Below, piece by piece: positions 44,862 through 55,117 of a DNA stretch of 64,000 bases (position 1 is the stretch's first letter; every line of letters starts with the position of its first letter). The DNA comes from Streptomyces sp. S465. GTDB lineage: Bacteria > Actinomycetota > Actinomycetes > Streptomycetales > Streptomycetaceae. The stretch lies in NCBI RefSeq assembly GCF_026898115.1, contig NZ_CP114036.1:5450001-5514000 (forward strand), written 5' to 3'. The position numbers and the translations under genes were made by a program. Below the pieces are notes generated by a model. It saw only the letters and a program-made list of their open reading frames with translations. It was not told the origin of the DNA and did not search any database.

Positions 44862-46985
44862 TCAGCGGGACGGGAGCGCGGACAGCAGCCGGGCCGCGAC
44901 CCGCGGCGGTGGCCCGCCGTGTTCGCCGGGGATGGTGCGCAGCAGATGGCTCAGGCGGGCGATGTCCTCCGCGCTGACGGCCAGGGCCGGGAGCAGAGCG
45001 GTGACGGCCTCTTCGGCGGACGGGTGCCGATCGGCCTCGTACACCCATGCGCGCAGCGCCGTCAGCGCGGCCTTGGTGTGCGTGGGGTCGGCGAGTGCGG
45101 CGCGCCACGGGTCGGCCAGCGCGCGGATGCCGGCCGGGGTCCGTTCGTCGTCCTCGATGAACCACGCGAGCAGCCCGTCCTCCTCGGTGTGGCACGCGGT
45201 CAGGAAGGCGGAGAGGAGGAGGGCGCGCACCGGCGCGGTGTCCCGCTCCAGGAAGTGGACCAACGCGGTGAGGGTCGCCCTCCGGTCGCCCGCGGACAAC
45301 AGCAGCGCCGTGGATTCGGTGAGGTGGTTCCGTTCCTGTTCGTCGCTCTCGTCCAGCCGGGCGCGGGCGGCGATCGTCTCCAGGGCCTCTCCGGTCTGCT
45401 CCGGCCGCAGCGGCACGAGCAGCGCATAGGCCCGCACCGCCGTCCAGCGCCGGGCCGGATGCGGATCGAGGCACCACTGGCTGAGGACGCGGGGGACCGC
45501 CGGCGCACCCAGCAGGTGGCTGAGGGTGAGGGTGTTGGCCGCGATCAGCCGAGGGGCGTAACCACGGGCGGTGGCCCAGCCGTCGATGAGCAGCGCCATG
45601 GCCGACGGCAGATCGGCGGCGGTGAGCATCGCGGCGGTGGCGGCGGCCCGGGTGCGCACCACGGGGCGGCCGTCGCGGGCGAGCCGCTGGATCCAGCGGA
45701 TCAGCGCCGGGCGCGCGGACGGGTGACCGGTCCACACCTCCTCCAGCAGGGTGGGGGCGATCCGCTCGTCCTGGTACCGGGCGACGAACTGGGGGACCTG
45801 ACCCCATTCGGTGCTCTCGTACTCCTCGTAGCCGTGCGCTCGGGCGAGCTGGAGCCGGTCGGCGATGGCGGGGCCGAAGACCGGGATCTCCGGTGTCCGC
45901 TCGGGATTCTCGGTTTCCTGAAGAAGGACGTACAGCTGGTCGGCGAGCTCCGCGGCCAGCGGATACGGGGCCTGGTCGAAGACGGCGAGCGAGATCAGGA
46001 AGGATTTGTCGCGCAGCGAGAGTTCCTCGTCCGCGAACCACTGCCGGACCTGTTCCGCCACGGTGGCGTGGCTGAAGGAGGCCAGCTCGGCCAGGCTGAC
46101 GGACCCGCTCTCGTACGCGGCGACCTGCTCGGCGAAGTCGCGGACCTCCCTCAGCTGATGGGCATGGGCGAGGAAGTCGTGCACCGGGCCGAGGCTCAGC
46201 AGCCTGTCGACCACGGGGCCGTCGCCGAGGTGATGGTGGAGATGGGCGCGCAGGACGGCCGTGGCGGAGGGCGGCTCCCAGGGAACGGGGCTGATGTCGG
46301 TCAGGGCGGCGGTGGATTCGAGGGTGATCACCATATGGCCGTTCCGTTTGCGCAGTTCGTCCTGGACGGCCAGCAGGTGGGTGTACTTCAGCGGTTTGCC
46401 CCGGCTCAGTCCCAGGTCGCACAGCACATGACCGGGCGCGTTCCCCAGCTGGTCGCGGAGGGCGGCGGGGGGTGTCCCGGCGTCGAGCGCGCGGACGGTG
46501 GTGATGCCCAGGCGGTGCAGCAGCATCAGCGCGGCGGCGCGGCGGCCGGTGGAGTGGGCACCGGTGAGGACCACGACCCGTTCGCCGCGGAGACGTTCCA
46601 GGGCCGTGGCGAAGGAGTCGCTCTCCTGGAACACCGCGGCGAGGCTCTCGATCTCGGAGGCGGGGATCTCACCGGAGGCGTGCACGGGTCCGGCCGAGCC
46701 GTAGTAGTGGTGGCTCTCGGTCTTGCCGCCCATGAACACATCGCCGTGGACCCGGCCGCCGGACACCCCGTGCTGGCTGCCGCCGACCAGTGAACCGCCG
46801 AAGGAGGCGGCGGCCTTGAACATGAACTCCGGGGCGTGCTCGTACAGTTCGCGGCGGGCGGCACGGGCTTCCTGCGGCCGCTCCTCGGGCTCGGCCTCCT
46901 CCGCGCCGGGGTCCCGCGTCGCGGAGGTGTCGGGCGGGGCCGGTTCCCCGGAGTGCTCGGGCGCCGGGGCCTCACCCGCGCTCAT
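44862..46985 (-). CDS. STAND-like P-loop protein with N-terminal amyloid-like motif and HEAT-like C-terminus
   Basis: 707 aa. After an acidic Pro/Glu-rich leader, residues 61-87 carry SFGGSLV..QHGVSGG..VHGDV..GG, which recurs at the C-terminus of the gene product upstream. A P-loop domain follows: GAHSTGRR (about 142-149) has Arg in place of the Walker A Lys; HVLCDL resembles Walker B and MVITLES a sensor strand. The C-terminal half is helical and HEAT-like (VRTRAAATAAML, ARRWTAVRAYALL, RATLTALVHFLE). No enzymatic effector domain is seen. The start overlaps the cyclase stop (ATGA), so the two are translated together. Known STAND proteins of this form nucleate a partner through a shared short amyloid motif. 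The degenerate Lys makes ATP hydrolysis uncertain. Confidence 0.65.
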   Translation of the reverse strand: MSAGEAPAPEHSGEPAPPDTSATRDPGAEEAEPEERPQEARAARRELYEHAPEFMFKAAASFGGSLVGGSQHGVSGGRVHGDVFMGGKTESHHYYGSAGPVHASGEIPASEIESLAAVFQESDSFATALERLRGERVVVLTGAHSTGRRAAALMLLHRLGITTVRALDAGTPPAALRDQLGNAPGHVLCDLGLSRGKPLKYTHLLAVQDELRKRNGHMVITLESTAALTDISPVPWEPPSATAVLRAHLHHHLGDGPVVDRLLSLGPVHDFLAHAHQLREVRDFAEQVAAYESGSVSLAELASFSHATVAEQVRQWFADEELSLRDKSFLISLAVFDQAPYPLAAELADQLYVLLQETENPERTPEIPVFGPAIADRLQLARAHGYEEYESTEWGQVPQFVARYQDERIAPTLLEEVWTGHPSARPALIRWIQRLARDGRPVVRTRAAATAAMLTAADLPSAMALLIDGWATARGYAPRLIAANTLTLSHLLGAPAVPRVLSQWCLDPHPARRWTAVRAYALLVPLRPEQTGEALETIAARARLDESDEQERNHLTESTALLLSAGDRRATLTALVHFLERDTAPVRALLLSAFLTACHTEEDGLLAWFIEDDERTPAGIRALADPWRAALADPTHTKAALTALRAWVYEADRHPSAEEAVTALLPALAVSAEDIARLSHLLRTIPGEHGGPPPRVAARLLSALPSR

Positions 46986-47764
46986 CGCCTACCGCCCTGG
47001 TCCGCGCCGCCGAGGTGCACATCGCCGTGGACGGTGCCGCCGGACACGCCGTGCTGGTCGCCCGCGACAAGGCTGCCGCCGAAGGACGGGGCGCCTCCGG
47101 AGAAGTGGAACGTGGCCCCGGGCCCCTGGGACGCCGGACCCGCGGCCGGCGCCGGGGCGGACTCCGGTGCCGCGTCCGGCGATGCCGTGCCCCCCGGCAG
47201 CGGACCGTGCAGCCACGCGCCCAGCGGGCCGTTCTTGCTCTCCAGGGTGACCGGGTGGAATTCCTCGGGGGCGATCCCGGGATGCCCGTGCCGGACGATG
47301 CCCTGATGGATGGATTCGGAGACGCAGAGCGCGAAGTCGTTCGTCCGCTCGCGCAGCGCGGCGCGCAGCAGCTTCGCGTCCAGCAGCCGGCACGCGTGGT
47401 TGAGGTCGGAGCCGACCCAGCCACCCTGGTCGTCGACGGCCACGAAGCCCGTGGCGAGGACCGACCTCAGCCGGATCTGCGCACTGCTGGAGGCCATCCG
47501 GTTGATGGTGCGCAGCTGCGCCGGAGCCTCGGTGAGCAGGGATCGCAGCAGCGCGATGGGGGAGGCGTCGGCGTCGATGAGCTCCATGACGGAGTCCCCG
47601 CGGTCGGCCCGGAGGCGCCTGGTCTCCTCGACCCCGGCCGCCGCCAGGGTGCGGTCGGCGATGTCGTAGAGCATGCGGCGCAGATAAGCCTGCTCGACGT
47701 CATCGCGGTCGCTGTACCGCTCGATGTCGAAGAGCAGGATCGTGCGGTTGACGGGATGAGTCAT
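46982..47764 (-). CDS. Class III nucleotidyl cyclase-like protein with C-terminal amyloid-like motif
   Basis: 260 aa from ATG at 47764 (GAGAGG five bases upstream); the frame is open further upstream, but the domain begins right after this start. Residues 5-190 have the class III cyclase pattern: metal-binding Asp13 in LLFDIERYSD, second Asp57 in RADRGDSVMEL, and the transition-state pair Asn122 and Arg126 in WVGSDLNHACRLLDA (the VNxAxR motif). The catalytic set thus appears intact, though base specificity cannot be told. After an Ala/Pro linker, residues 227-253 carry the Gly/His motif shared with the STAND-like protein. As first gene of an operon with a PycTM-like effector, it is a candidate pyrimidine (cCMP/cUMP) cyclase of a Pycsar-like system (inference). 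Confidence 0.7.
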   Translation of the reverse strand: MTHPVNRTILLFDIERYSDRDDVEQAYLRRMLYDIADRTLAAAGVEETRRLRADRGDSVMELIDADASPIALLRSLLTEAPAQLRTINRMASSSAQIRLRSVLATGFVAVDDQGGWVGSDLNHACRLLDAKLLRAALRERTNDFALCVSESIHQGIVRHGHPGIAPEEFHPVTLESKNGPLGAWLHGPLPGGTASPDAAPESAPAPAAGPASQGPGATFHFSGGAPSFGGSLVAGDQHGVSGGTVHGDVHLGGADQGGRR

Positions 47765-47898
47765 GATCGCCTCTCGCTCGGTCGCCTGGTCCGACGGCAG
47801 CGTCGCGCGGTCGGCGGGGCGGGAGTGAGGGCGGATGACGCAGTCGAAGTGTGACCGCGTACACATAAGGGCGCGGCGTACGCGCAAGGACGCCGCGG

Positions 47899-48000
47899 GC
47901 CACGAGGCGCTACGAGCCACGAGGCGCTACGAGCCACGAGGCGCTACGAGCCACGAGGCGCTACGAGCCACGAGGCGCTACGCGCCACGAGGCGCTACGC
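47899..48000. repeat. Six tandem 17-bp repeats upstream of the cyclase operon
   Basis: Six contiguous copies of GCCACGAGGCGCTACG(A/C); the first four end in A, the next (47967-47983) in C, as does the last (47984-48000), with a degenerate seventh following. They lie 135-236 bp upstream of the cyclase start and immediately 3' of the Crp-family gene. There are no spacers, so this is not a CRISPR array. It may be a regulator-binding array or a simple minisatellite. Confidence 0.92.
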
Positions 48001-48018
48001 GCCGGAAGGCGTCGCGGG

Positions 48019-48723
48019 TCAGTCCGAGCGGGCGACCCTGCGCAGGATGTCGGGCCGGAGGATCACCAGGGCCTTGCGTCCCGTCGCCACGACCTGGCGC
48101 TCACGCAGCTCCTTGAGGAGACGCTGCACCATTTCGCGGGAGGCGCCGATGGACCCCGCCAGCTCCTGCTTGCTGAGCGGGACGGCCAGTTCGATGCCCT
48201 GGGCAGTGCGACGTCCATGAGACCTGGCGAGCTCGAGCAGCAGGACCGCGAAGCGCTCGCGCACGGTCAGCGAGGCGAAGTCGAGGCGGCGGCGGTCGGC
48301 GGCGCGCATCCGGTCGCTGGTCAGGGTGAGCAACGTCAGTGAGGCATCGGGGGAGCCTTCGAGGAAGAGCCGGAAGCGGTCGTGTTCGACCGCCACGGCC
48401 TCGACCGGTTCCAGGGCGGTGACCGTCGCGGCGCGTGGACGGCCGGTGAGGGCGGACGACTCGCCGATGATGTCGCCGGGGCCGCGTAACGCGAGAAGCG
48501 CCTCGTAGCCGTTGGGGGCGGAGGCGGTGACTTTCGTCCAGCCGTGCAGTATCAGCAGGATGTGGGAGGAGGGCTCGTTCTGGTGAATGATGGGTGCACG
48601 CGGGGAGAAGTCGAGCACCCTGCCGAGGGCGAGCAGAGCGGACCGCTCCTCGCGCTCCAGCCGGGCCAGGAAGGGCACGCGGTCGTCGAGTCCACTGTCT
48701 TCGGGAATACTCGTCCGGGTCAT
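48019..48723 (-). CDS. Crp/Fnr-family transcriptional regulator
   Basis: 234 aa from ATG at 48723 with GGGGGGAG upstream. The N-terminal cyclic-nucleotide-binding fold includes GPGDIIGESSALTGRPRAAT, which keeps the phosphate-pocket Gly-Glu and Arg of Crp but has Ala where Crp has Ser. A dimer helix follows, then a winged HTH (SKQELAGSIGASREMVQRLL). It is divergent from rpsL and lies upstream of, and on the same strand as, the nucleotidyl cyclase operon. It could sense the nucleotide made by that cyclase, or be an unrelated global regulator; sequence cannot decide. Confidence 0.88.
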   Translation of the reverse strand: MTRTSIPEDSGLDDRVPFLARLEREERSALLALGRVLDFSPRAPIIHQNEPSSHILLILHGWTKVTASAPNGYEALLALRGPGDIIGESSALTGRPRAATVTALEPVEAVAVEHDRFRLFLEGSPDASLTLLTLTSDRMRAADRRRLDFASLTVRERFAVLLLELARSHGRRTAQGIELAVPLSKQELAGSIGASREMVQRLLKELRERQVVATGRKALVILRPDILRRVARSD

Positions 48724-48895
48724 GGCTCCCCCCAAGTGTCATGAATAGATCAACGTACCGAATTCATCGCCTGTCCAGGGAGTGAGCCGGCTTGGTTCAC
48801 CCGTACTGAGGATGGGGTGAGGACGGGGTGGGGGCGGGCTGAGGGCGGGCATCCAGCGGGACAATTCCGGCGTGTCGGGGTCCGCTGCATTTGTT

Positions 48896-48924
48896 TTGAC
48901 CGAAGTCGGTGAGGTAGGTACGCT
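48896..48924 (+). promoter_or_regulatory. Promoter of the str operon (rpsL)
   Basis: TTGACC (48896-48901), 17-bp spacer, TACGCT (48919-48924) is a near-consensus vegetative promoter. Transcription from about 48931 gives a leader of about 190 nt before rpsL. The rest of the 396-bp gap (48724-49119) shows no gene. Confidence 0.8.
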
Positions 48925-49041
48925 CAGACCTTGTGCCTGGGGTGTGCCCGGGTCCTCGCGCGTGCATTCGTCCGCGTGAGGGGCTGGAGTGTCGACACCA
49001 ACAATCTGCACTCTCTGAGCTTTCGCGGAGAGCTGCGGCGC

Positions 49042-49068
49042 GCGACACACCCGACCGCGTGGGTCGGA
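49042..49068 (+). promoter_or_regulatory. Leader hairpin shared by the rpsL and rpsJ operons
   Basis: CCGACC (49051-49056) and GGTCGG (49062-49067) form a 6-bp stem with loop GCGTG. The surrounding 27 nt match 62846-62872 upstream of rpsJ at 26 of 27 positions. It lies about 52 nt before the rpsL start codon. The position suits a regulatory RNA structure for coordinated ribosomal-protein expression; the ligand is unknown. Confidence 0.6.
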
Positions 49069-49119
49069 CAAACCCCAGGTTAGCTTTACCGAGACTGGCA
49101 CACAGAAACCGGAGAAACG

Positions 49120-49491
49120 GTGCCTACGATCCAGCAGCTGGTCCGCAAGGGCCGCCAGGACAAGGTCGAGAAGAACAAGACCCCCGCCCTCGCGGGGTCG
49201 CCGCAGCGCCGTGGCACGTGCACCCGCGTGTTCACCACGACGCCGAAGAAGCCGAACTCGGCGCTCCGCAAGGTCGCGCGTGTCCGGCTGAGCAGTGGGA
49301 TCGAGGTCACCGCCTACGTCCCGGGTGAGGGGCACAACCTCCAGGAGCACTCCATCGTGCTCGTGCGTGGCGGTCGTGTGAAGGACCTGCCGGGTGTTCG
49401 TTACAAGATCATCCGCGGCTCCCTCGACACGCAGGGCGTCAAGAACCGCAAGCAGGCTCGCAGCCGCTACGGCGCCAAGAAGGAGAAGTAA
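49120..49491 (+). CDS. rpsL: 30S ribosomal protein S12
   Basis: 123 aa, start GTG with GGAGAA upstream. S12 sits in the decoding centre of the small subunit. The two loops that control accuracy and streptomycin response are wild type: PKKPNSAL (the Lys-43 region) and GRVKDLPGVRY (Lys-88), so no streptomycin-resistance substitution is seen. First gene of the str operon, with rpsG two bases after its stop and fusA and tuf following. Confidence 0.99.
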   Translation: MPTIQQLVRKGRQDKVEKNKTPALAGSPQRRGTCTRVFTTTPKKPNSALRKVARVRLSSGIEVTAYVPGEGHNLQEHSIVLVRGGRVKDLPGVRYKIIRGSLDTQGVKNRKQARSRYGAKKEK

Positions 49492-49493
49492 GA

Positions 49494-49964
49494 ATGCCTC
49501 GTAAGGGCCCTGCCCCGAAGCGCCCGGTCATCATCGACCCGGTCTACAACTCTCCTCTGGTGACCTCCCTCATCAACAAGGTGCTGCTGAACGGCAAGCG
49601 CTCCACCGCCGAGCGCATCGTCTACGGCGCCATGGAGGGCCTGCGGGAGAAGACCGGCAACGACCCGGTCATCACCCTCAAGCGCGCGCTGGAGAACGTG
49701 AAGCCGACCCTCGAGGTCCGCTCCCGCCGTGTGGGTGGCGCCACCTACCAGGTGCCGGTCGAGGTCCGTCCCGGCCGTTCCTCCACCCTCGCCCTGCGCT
49801 GGCTCGTGGGCTACTCGCGCGCGCGTCGTGAGAAGACCATGACCGAGCGGCTCATGAACGAGCTGCTGGACGCCAGCAACGGTCTGGGTGCCTCCGTCAA
49901 GCGGCGTGAGGACACCCACAAGATGGCCGAGTCCAACAAGGCCTTCGCGCACTACCGCTGGTAG
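49494..49964 (+). CDS. rpsG: 30S ribosomal protein S7
   Basis: 156 aa, the usual length. It begins MPRKGPAPKRPV and contains the conserved RRVGGATYQVPVEV and RALRWLV-like (LALRWLVGYSRARR) segments of S7, which nucleates assembly of the 16S rRNA head. The start lies two bases beyond the rpsL stop, with its ribosome site (AAGGAGAAG) inside the end of rpsL, so translation is coupled. In enterobacteria S7 represses its own operon; whether that holds here is not visible. Confidence 0.99.
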   Translation: MPRKGPAPKRPVIIDPVYNSPLVTSLINKVLLNGKRSTAERIVYGAMEGLREKTGNDPVITLKRALENVKPTLEVRSRRVGGATYQVPVEVRPGRSSTLALRWLVGYSRARREKTMTERLMNELLDASNGLGASVKRREDTHKMAESNKAFAHYRW

Positions 49965-50002
49965 TCGCTACCCCATCGAGAACCGAGAGAAGACTGAGCC
50001 AT

Positions 50003-52123
<2,121 letters not shown>

Positions 52124-52129
52124 GGCGGG

Positions 52130-52157
52130 TTCATCCGCATTCCTCACCCTTTAGGCT
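52130..52157 (+). promoter_or_regulatory. Possible separate tuf promoter
   Basis: The fusA-tuf gap is 226 bp, much longer than the other str operon gaps. A TAGGCT -10-like box lies at 52152-52157 with a weak TTCATC 16 bp before it (52130-52135). Streptomyces tuf1 is known to have its own promoter in this interval; the exact boxes here are a guess. A small hairpin (CATCC 52301-52305 with GGATG 52315-52319) lies before the tuf ribosome site. Confidence 0.4.
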
Positions 52158-52349
52158 GGAAGCACAAGGCATCGGGGCCTTCCGTCGTGGAGCGCGGTCA
52201 GCGCGTTCCATGACGGGCCCCGGGCGCCGGCCCCCCATACGAATACGGCGAAGGGCATCCCCCTCGGGGTCCTGGCCGGTTCGGTAAGACCACCTGAACC
52301 CATCCGCAAAGCGTGGATGCGTACAGAACCACTCCACAGGAGGACCCCA

Positions 52350-53543
<1,194 letters not shown>

Positions 53544-53563
53544 CCTGACGCTCCGCGGAGCAC

Positions 53564-53599
53564 AAAAGCCCCACTCGTCTTTTGACGAGTGGGGCTTTT
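53564..53599. terminator. Terminator of the str operon
   Basis: A perfect 16-bp stem (AAAAGCCCCACTCGTC at 53564-53579, complement at 53584-53599) with a TTTT loop, flanked by A and T runs on both sides, starts 20 bp after the tuf stop. It is intrinsic-terminator-like in both directions. Confidence 0.97.
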
Positions 53600-53658
53600 C
53601 CGTATGTGGGTACCCGGCCGTCCACATCGAAGCCGCGTTCGACTTCGGGAGCGAATTG

Positions 53659-54144
53659 ATGATGACAAACGGCAAGATCGCGGTCGCGATCACGGGAGGC
53701 TATCTCCTTGGGCGCACGAAGAAGGTGAAACTCGCCTTCGGGCTGGGCATGTTGCTGGCCGGGAAGAAAATCACGCTGGATCCGCAGCAGCTGAAGAAGT
53801 CCCTCGCCGACACCCCGCTGCTGAGCGGCCTCAACGGACAGGTGCGCAAGGAACTCCTCGACGCGACGCGGAAGGCCGCGACCACGGCCGTGTCCGAGCG
53901 GGTGAACGGCCTGGCCGACTCGTTGCACGAGCGCACGGCGGCGCTGCGCGGCGGAGGCGAGGAGGAGGGGGCGGAGGCCGACGCGGAATCCGAACCCGAG
54001 GCGAAACCCAAGCCGCCGAAGCCTCCCCGCAAGGCGGCGGCCAAGGCCCCGGCCCGCCCGGCGAAGAAGACGGCCGCGTCCGGGGCCGGCAAGGCGAAGA
54101 AGACCGCGAAGACCGCCAAGACCGCCGGGGGCCGTAATGGCTGA
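53659..54144 (+). CDS. Small Lys/Ala-tailed protein of the type found at Streptomyces gas-vesicle loci
   Basis: 161 aa from ATG at 53659 (GGGAG upstream). The N-terminus has a short conserved block (TGGYLLGRTKKVKLAFGLGM) that may be a membrane-associated hairpin, followed by an amphipathic helical region (LNGQVRKELLDATRKAATTA). After an acidic stretch the tail is histone-H1-like (KKTAKTAK repeats), suggesting nucleic-acid or polyanion binding. Similar proteins accompany gas-vesicle genes in Streptomyces and are often labelled DNA primase; that link is from memory. No gvpA is nearby. It overlaps the next gene by 8 bp. Confidence 0.6.
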   Translation: MMTNGKIAVAITGGYLLGRTKKVKLAFGLGMLLAGKKITLDPQQLKKSLADTPLLSGLNGQVRKELLDATRKAATTAVSERVNGLADSLHERTAALRGGGEEEGAEADAESEPEAKPKPPKPPRKAAAKAPARPAKKTAASGAGKAKKTAKTAKTAGGRNG

Positions 54145-55117
54145 CACCCTGGGCAAGCTCAAGGACGACCTCGTCAAGAACCCGGCCACCGACCGTCTCA
54201 AGGACGAGCTGCGCGCGTACGCCCAGGCGCGGGCGACGCAGGCGATCTCCGGTCTCGGCACCGGCCTCGCCAAGGCCGGCTCGTCCCACCTCAAGGAGTC
54301 CCTGAAGGAGTCCCTGAAGGATTCGCTGAAGGAGAAGGTCAAAGGGGCGTTCGGCAAGGGCCGGAACAAGAGCGGCGGCGGCAAGTCGAAGAGCGTGACG
54401 GTCGTCGAGGACATCGACGTCGGGGTGCCGGTCCGCGAGGCGTACGACCAGTGGACCCAGTTCCAGGAGTTCAGCACCTTCGCGAAGGGTGTCGTCAGCG
54501 TCGAGAAGGCCGACGACACCAGCAGCAACTGGAAGGTGAAGGTCGCCAAGTCCACCCGCAGTTGGCGGGCGAACGTCACCGAGCAGGTGCCCGACGAGCG
54601 GATCAGCTGGACCACGGAAGGCGCGAAGGGCACCGTCAAGGGCGTCGTCACCTTCCATCCGCTCGGTGACAATCTCACCCGGGTGCTGCTGGTCCTGGAG
54701 TACTTCCCCAAGGGCCTCTTCGAGAAGACCGGCAACATCTGGCGCGCCCAGGGCCGCCGCGCCCGGCTCGACCTGAAGCTCTACCGGAAGTTCCTCATGA
54801 TGCGCGGCGAGGCCACGGACGGCTGGCGCGGCGAGATCAGGGACGGCGAGGTCGTGGTGGACCACGAGACGGCCGTGGAGGAGGAAGAGCGCGAGGGAGC
54901 CGGGGGAGACGCCGAGGGTGACGGTGCGCCGGAGGACGAGCTCGAGGAGGAGCCCGACTTCGAGGAGGAGCCGGAGGCCGACCGGGAGCCGGACGAGGCT
55001 GAGGAGCCCGAGGCGTACGAGGAGGAGCCGGAGCCGTACGAGGACGAGGAGCTCGAGGAGGCCGACGAGCCCGGCGCAGCCCGCCCCCGGCGGCGCGCCG
55101 CCACGGCCCAGCGCTGA
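54137..55117 (+). CDS. SRPBCC (START/Bet v1-like) domain protein with acidic tail
   Basis: 326 aa. An N-terminal amphipathic region contains a tandem SLKESLKDSLKEKVKGAFGK repeat. An SRPBCC lipid-binding fold follows, about residues 90-210 (VVEDIDVGVPVREAYDQWTQ, then FPKGLFEKTGNIWRAQGRRA). The last 80 residues are extremely Glu/Asp-rich and end in a short basic patch. The start overlaps the previous gene by 8 bp, so the two are probably co-translated. The basic tail of the first protein and the acidic tail of this one could pair electrostatically (inference). Similar SRPBCC proteins occur in Streptomyces gas-vesicle clusters. Confidence 0.75.
   Translation: MADTLGKLKDDLVKNPATDRLKDELRAYAQARATQAISGLGTGLAKAGSSHLKESLKESLKDSLKEKVKGAFGKGRNKSGGGKSKSVTVVEDIDVGVPVREAYDQWTQFQEFSTFAKGVVSVEKADDTSSNWKVKVAKSTRSWRANVTEQVPDERISWTTEGAKGTVKGVVTFHPLGDNLTRVLLVLEYFPKGLFEKTGNIWRAQGRRARLDLKLYRKFLMMRGEATDGWRGEIRDGEVVVDHETAVEEEEREGAGGDAEGDGAPEDELEEEPDFEEEPEADREPDEAEEPEAYEEEPEPYEDEELEEADEPGAARPRRRAATAQR

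Noticed and set aside
44544..46793. 749-codon plus-strand frame opposite the SPFH and STAND-like genes
   Set aside because: Gly/Arg/Gln-rich shadow of the operon, which has coupled starts, ribosome sites and recognisable domains on the minus strand.
47899..48000. CRISPR array
   Set aside because: The repeats are contiguous with no spacers, and no cas genes are nearby.
47835..48116. Plus-strand frame encoding a repetitive THEALRATRRY peptide
   Set aside because: It is only the translation of the 17-bp tandem repeat and overlaps the 3' end of the Crp gene.
49120..49491. Self-resistance mutation in rpsL
   Set aside because: The Lys-43 and Lys-88 regions are wild type (PKKPNSAL, GRVKDLPG).
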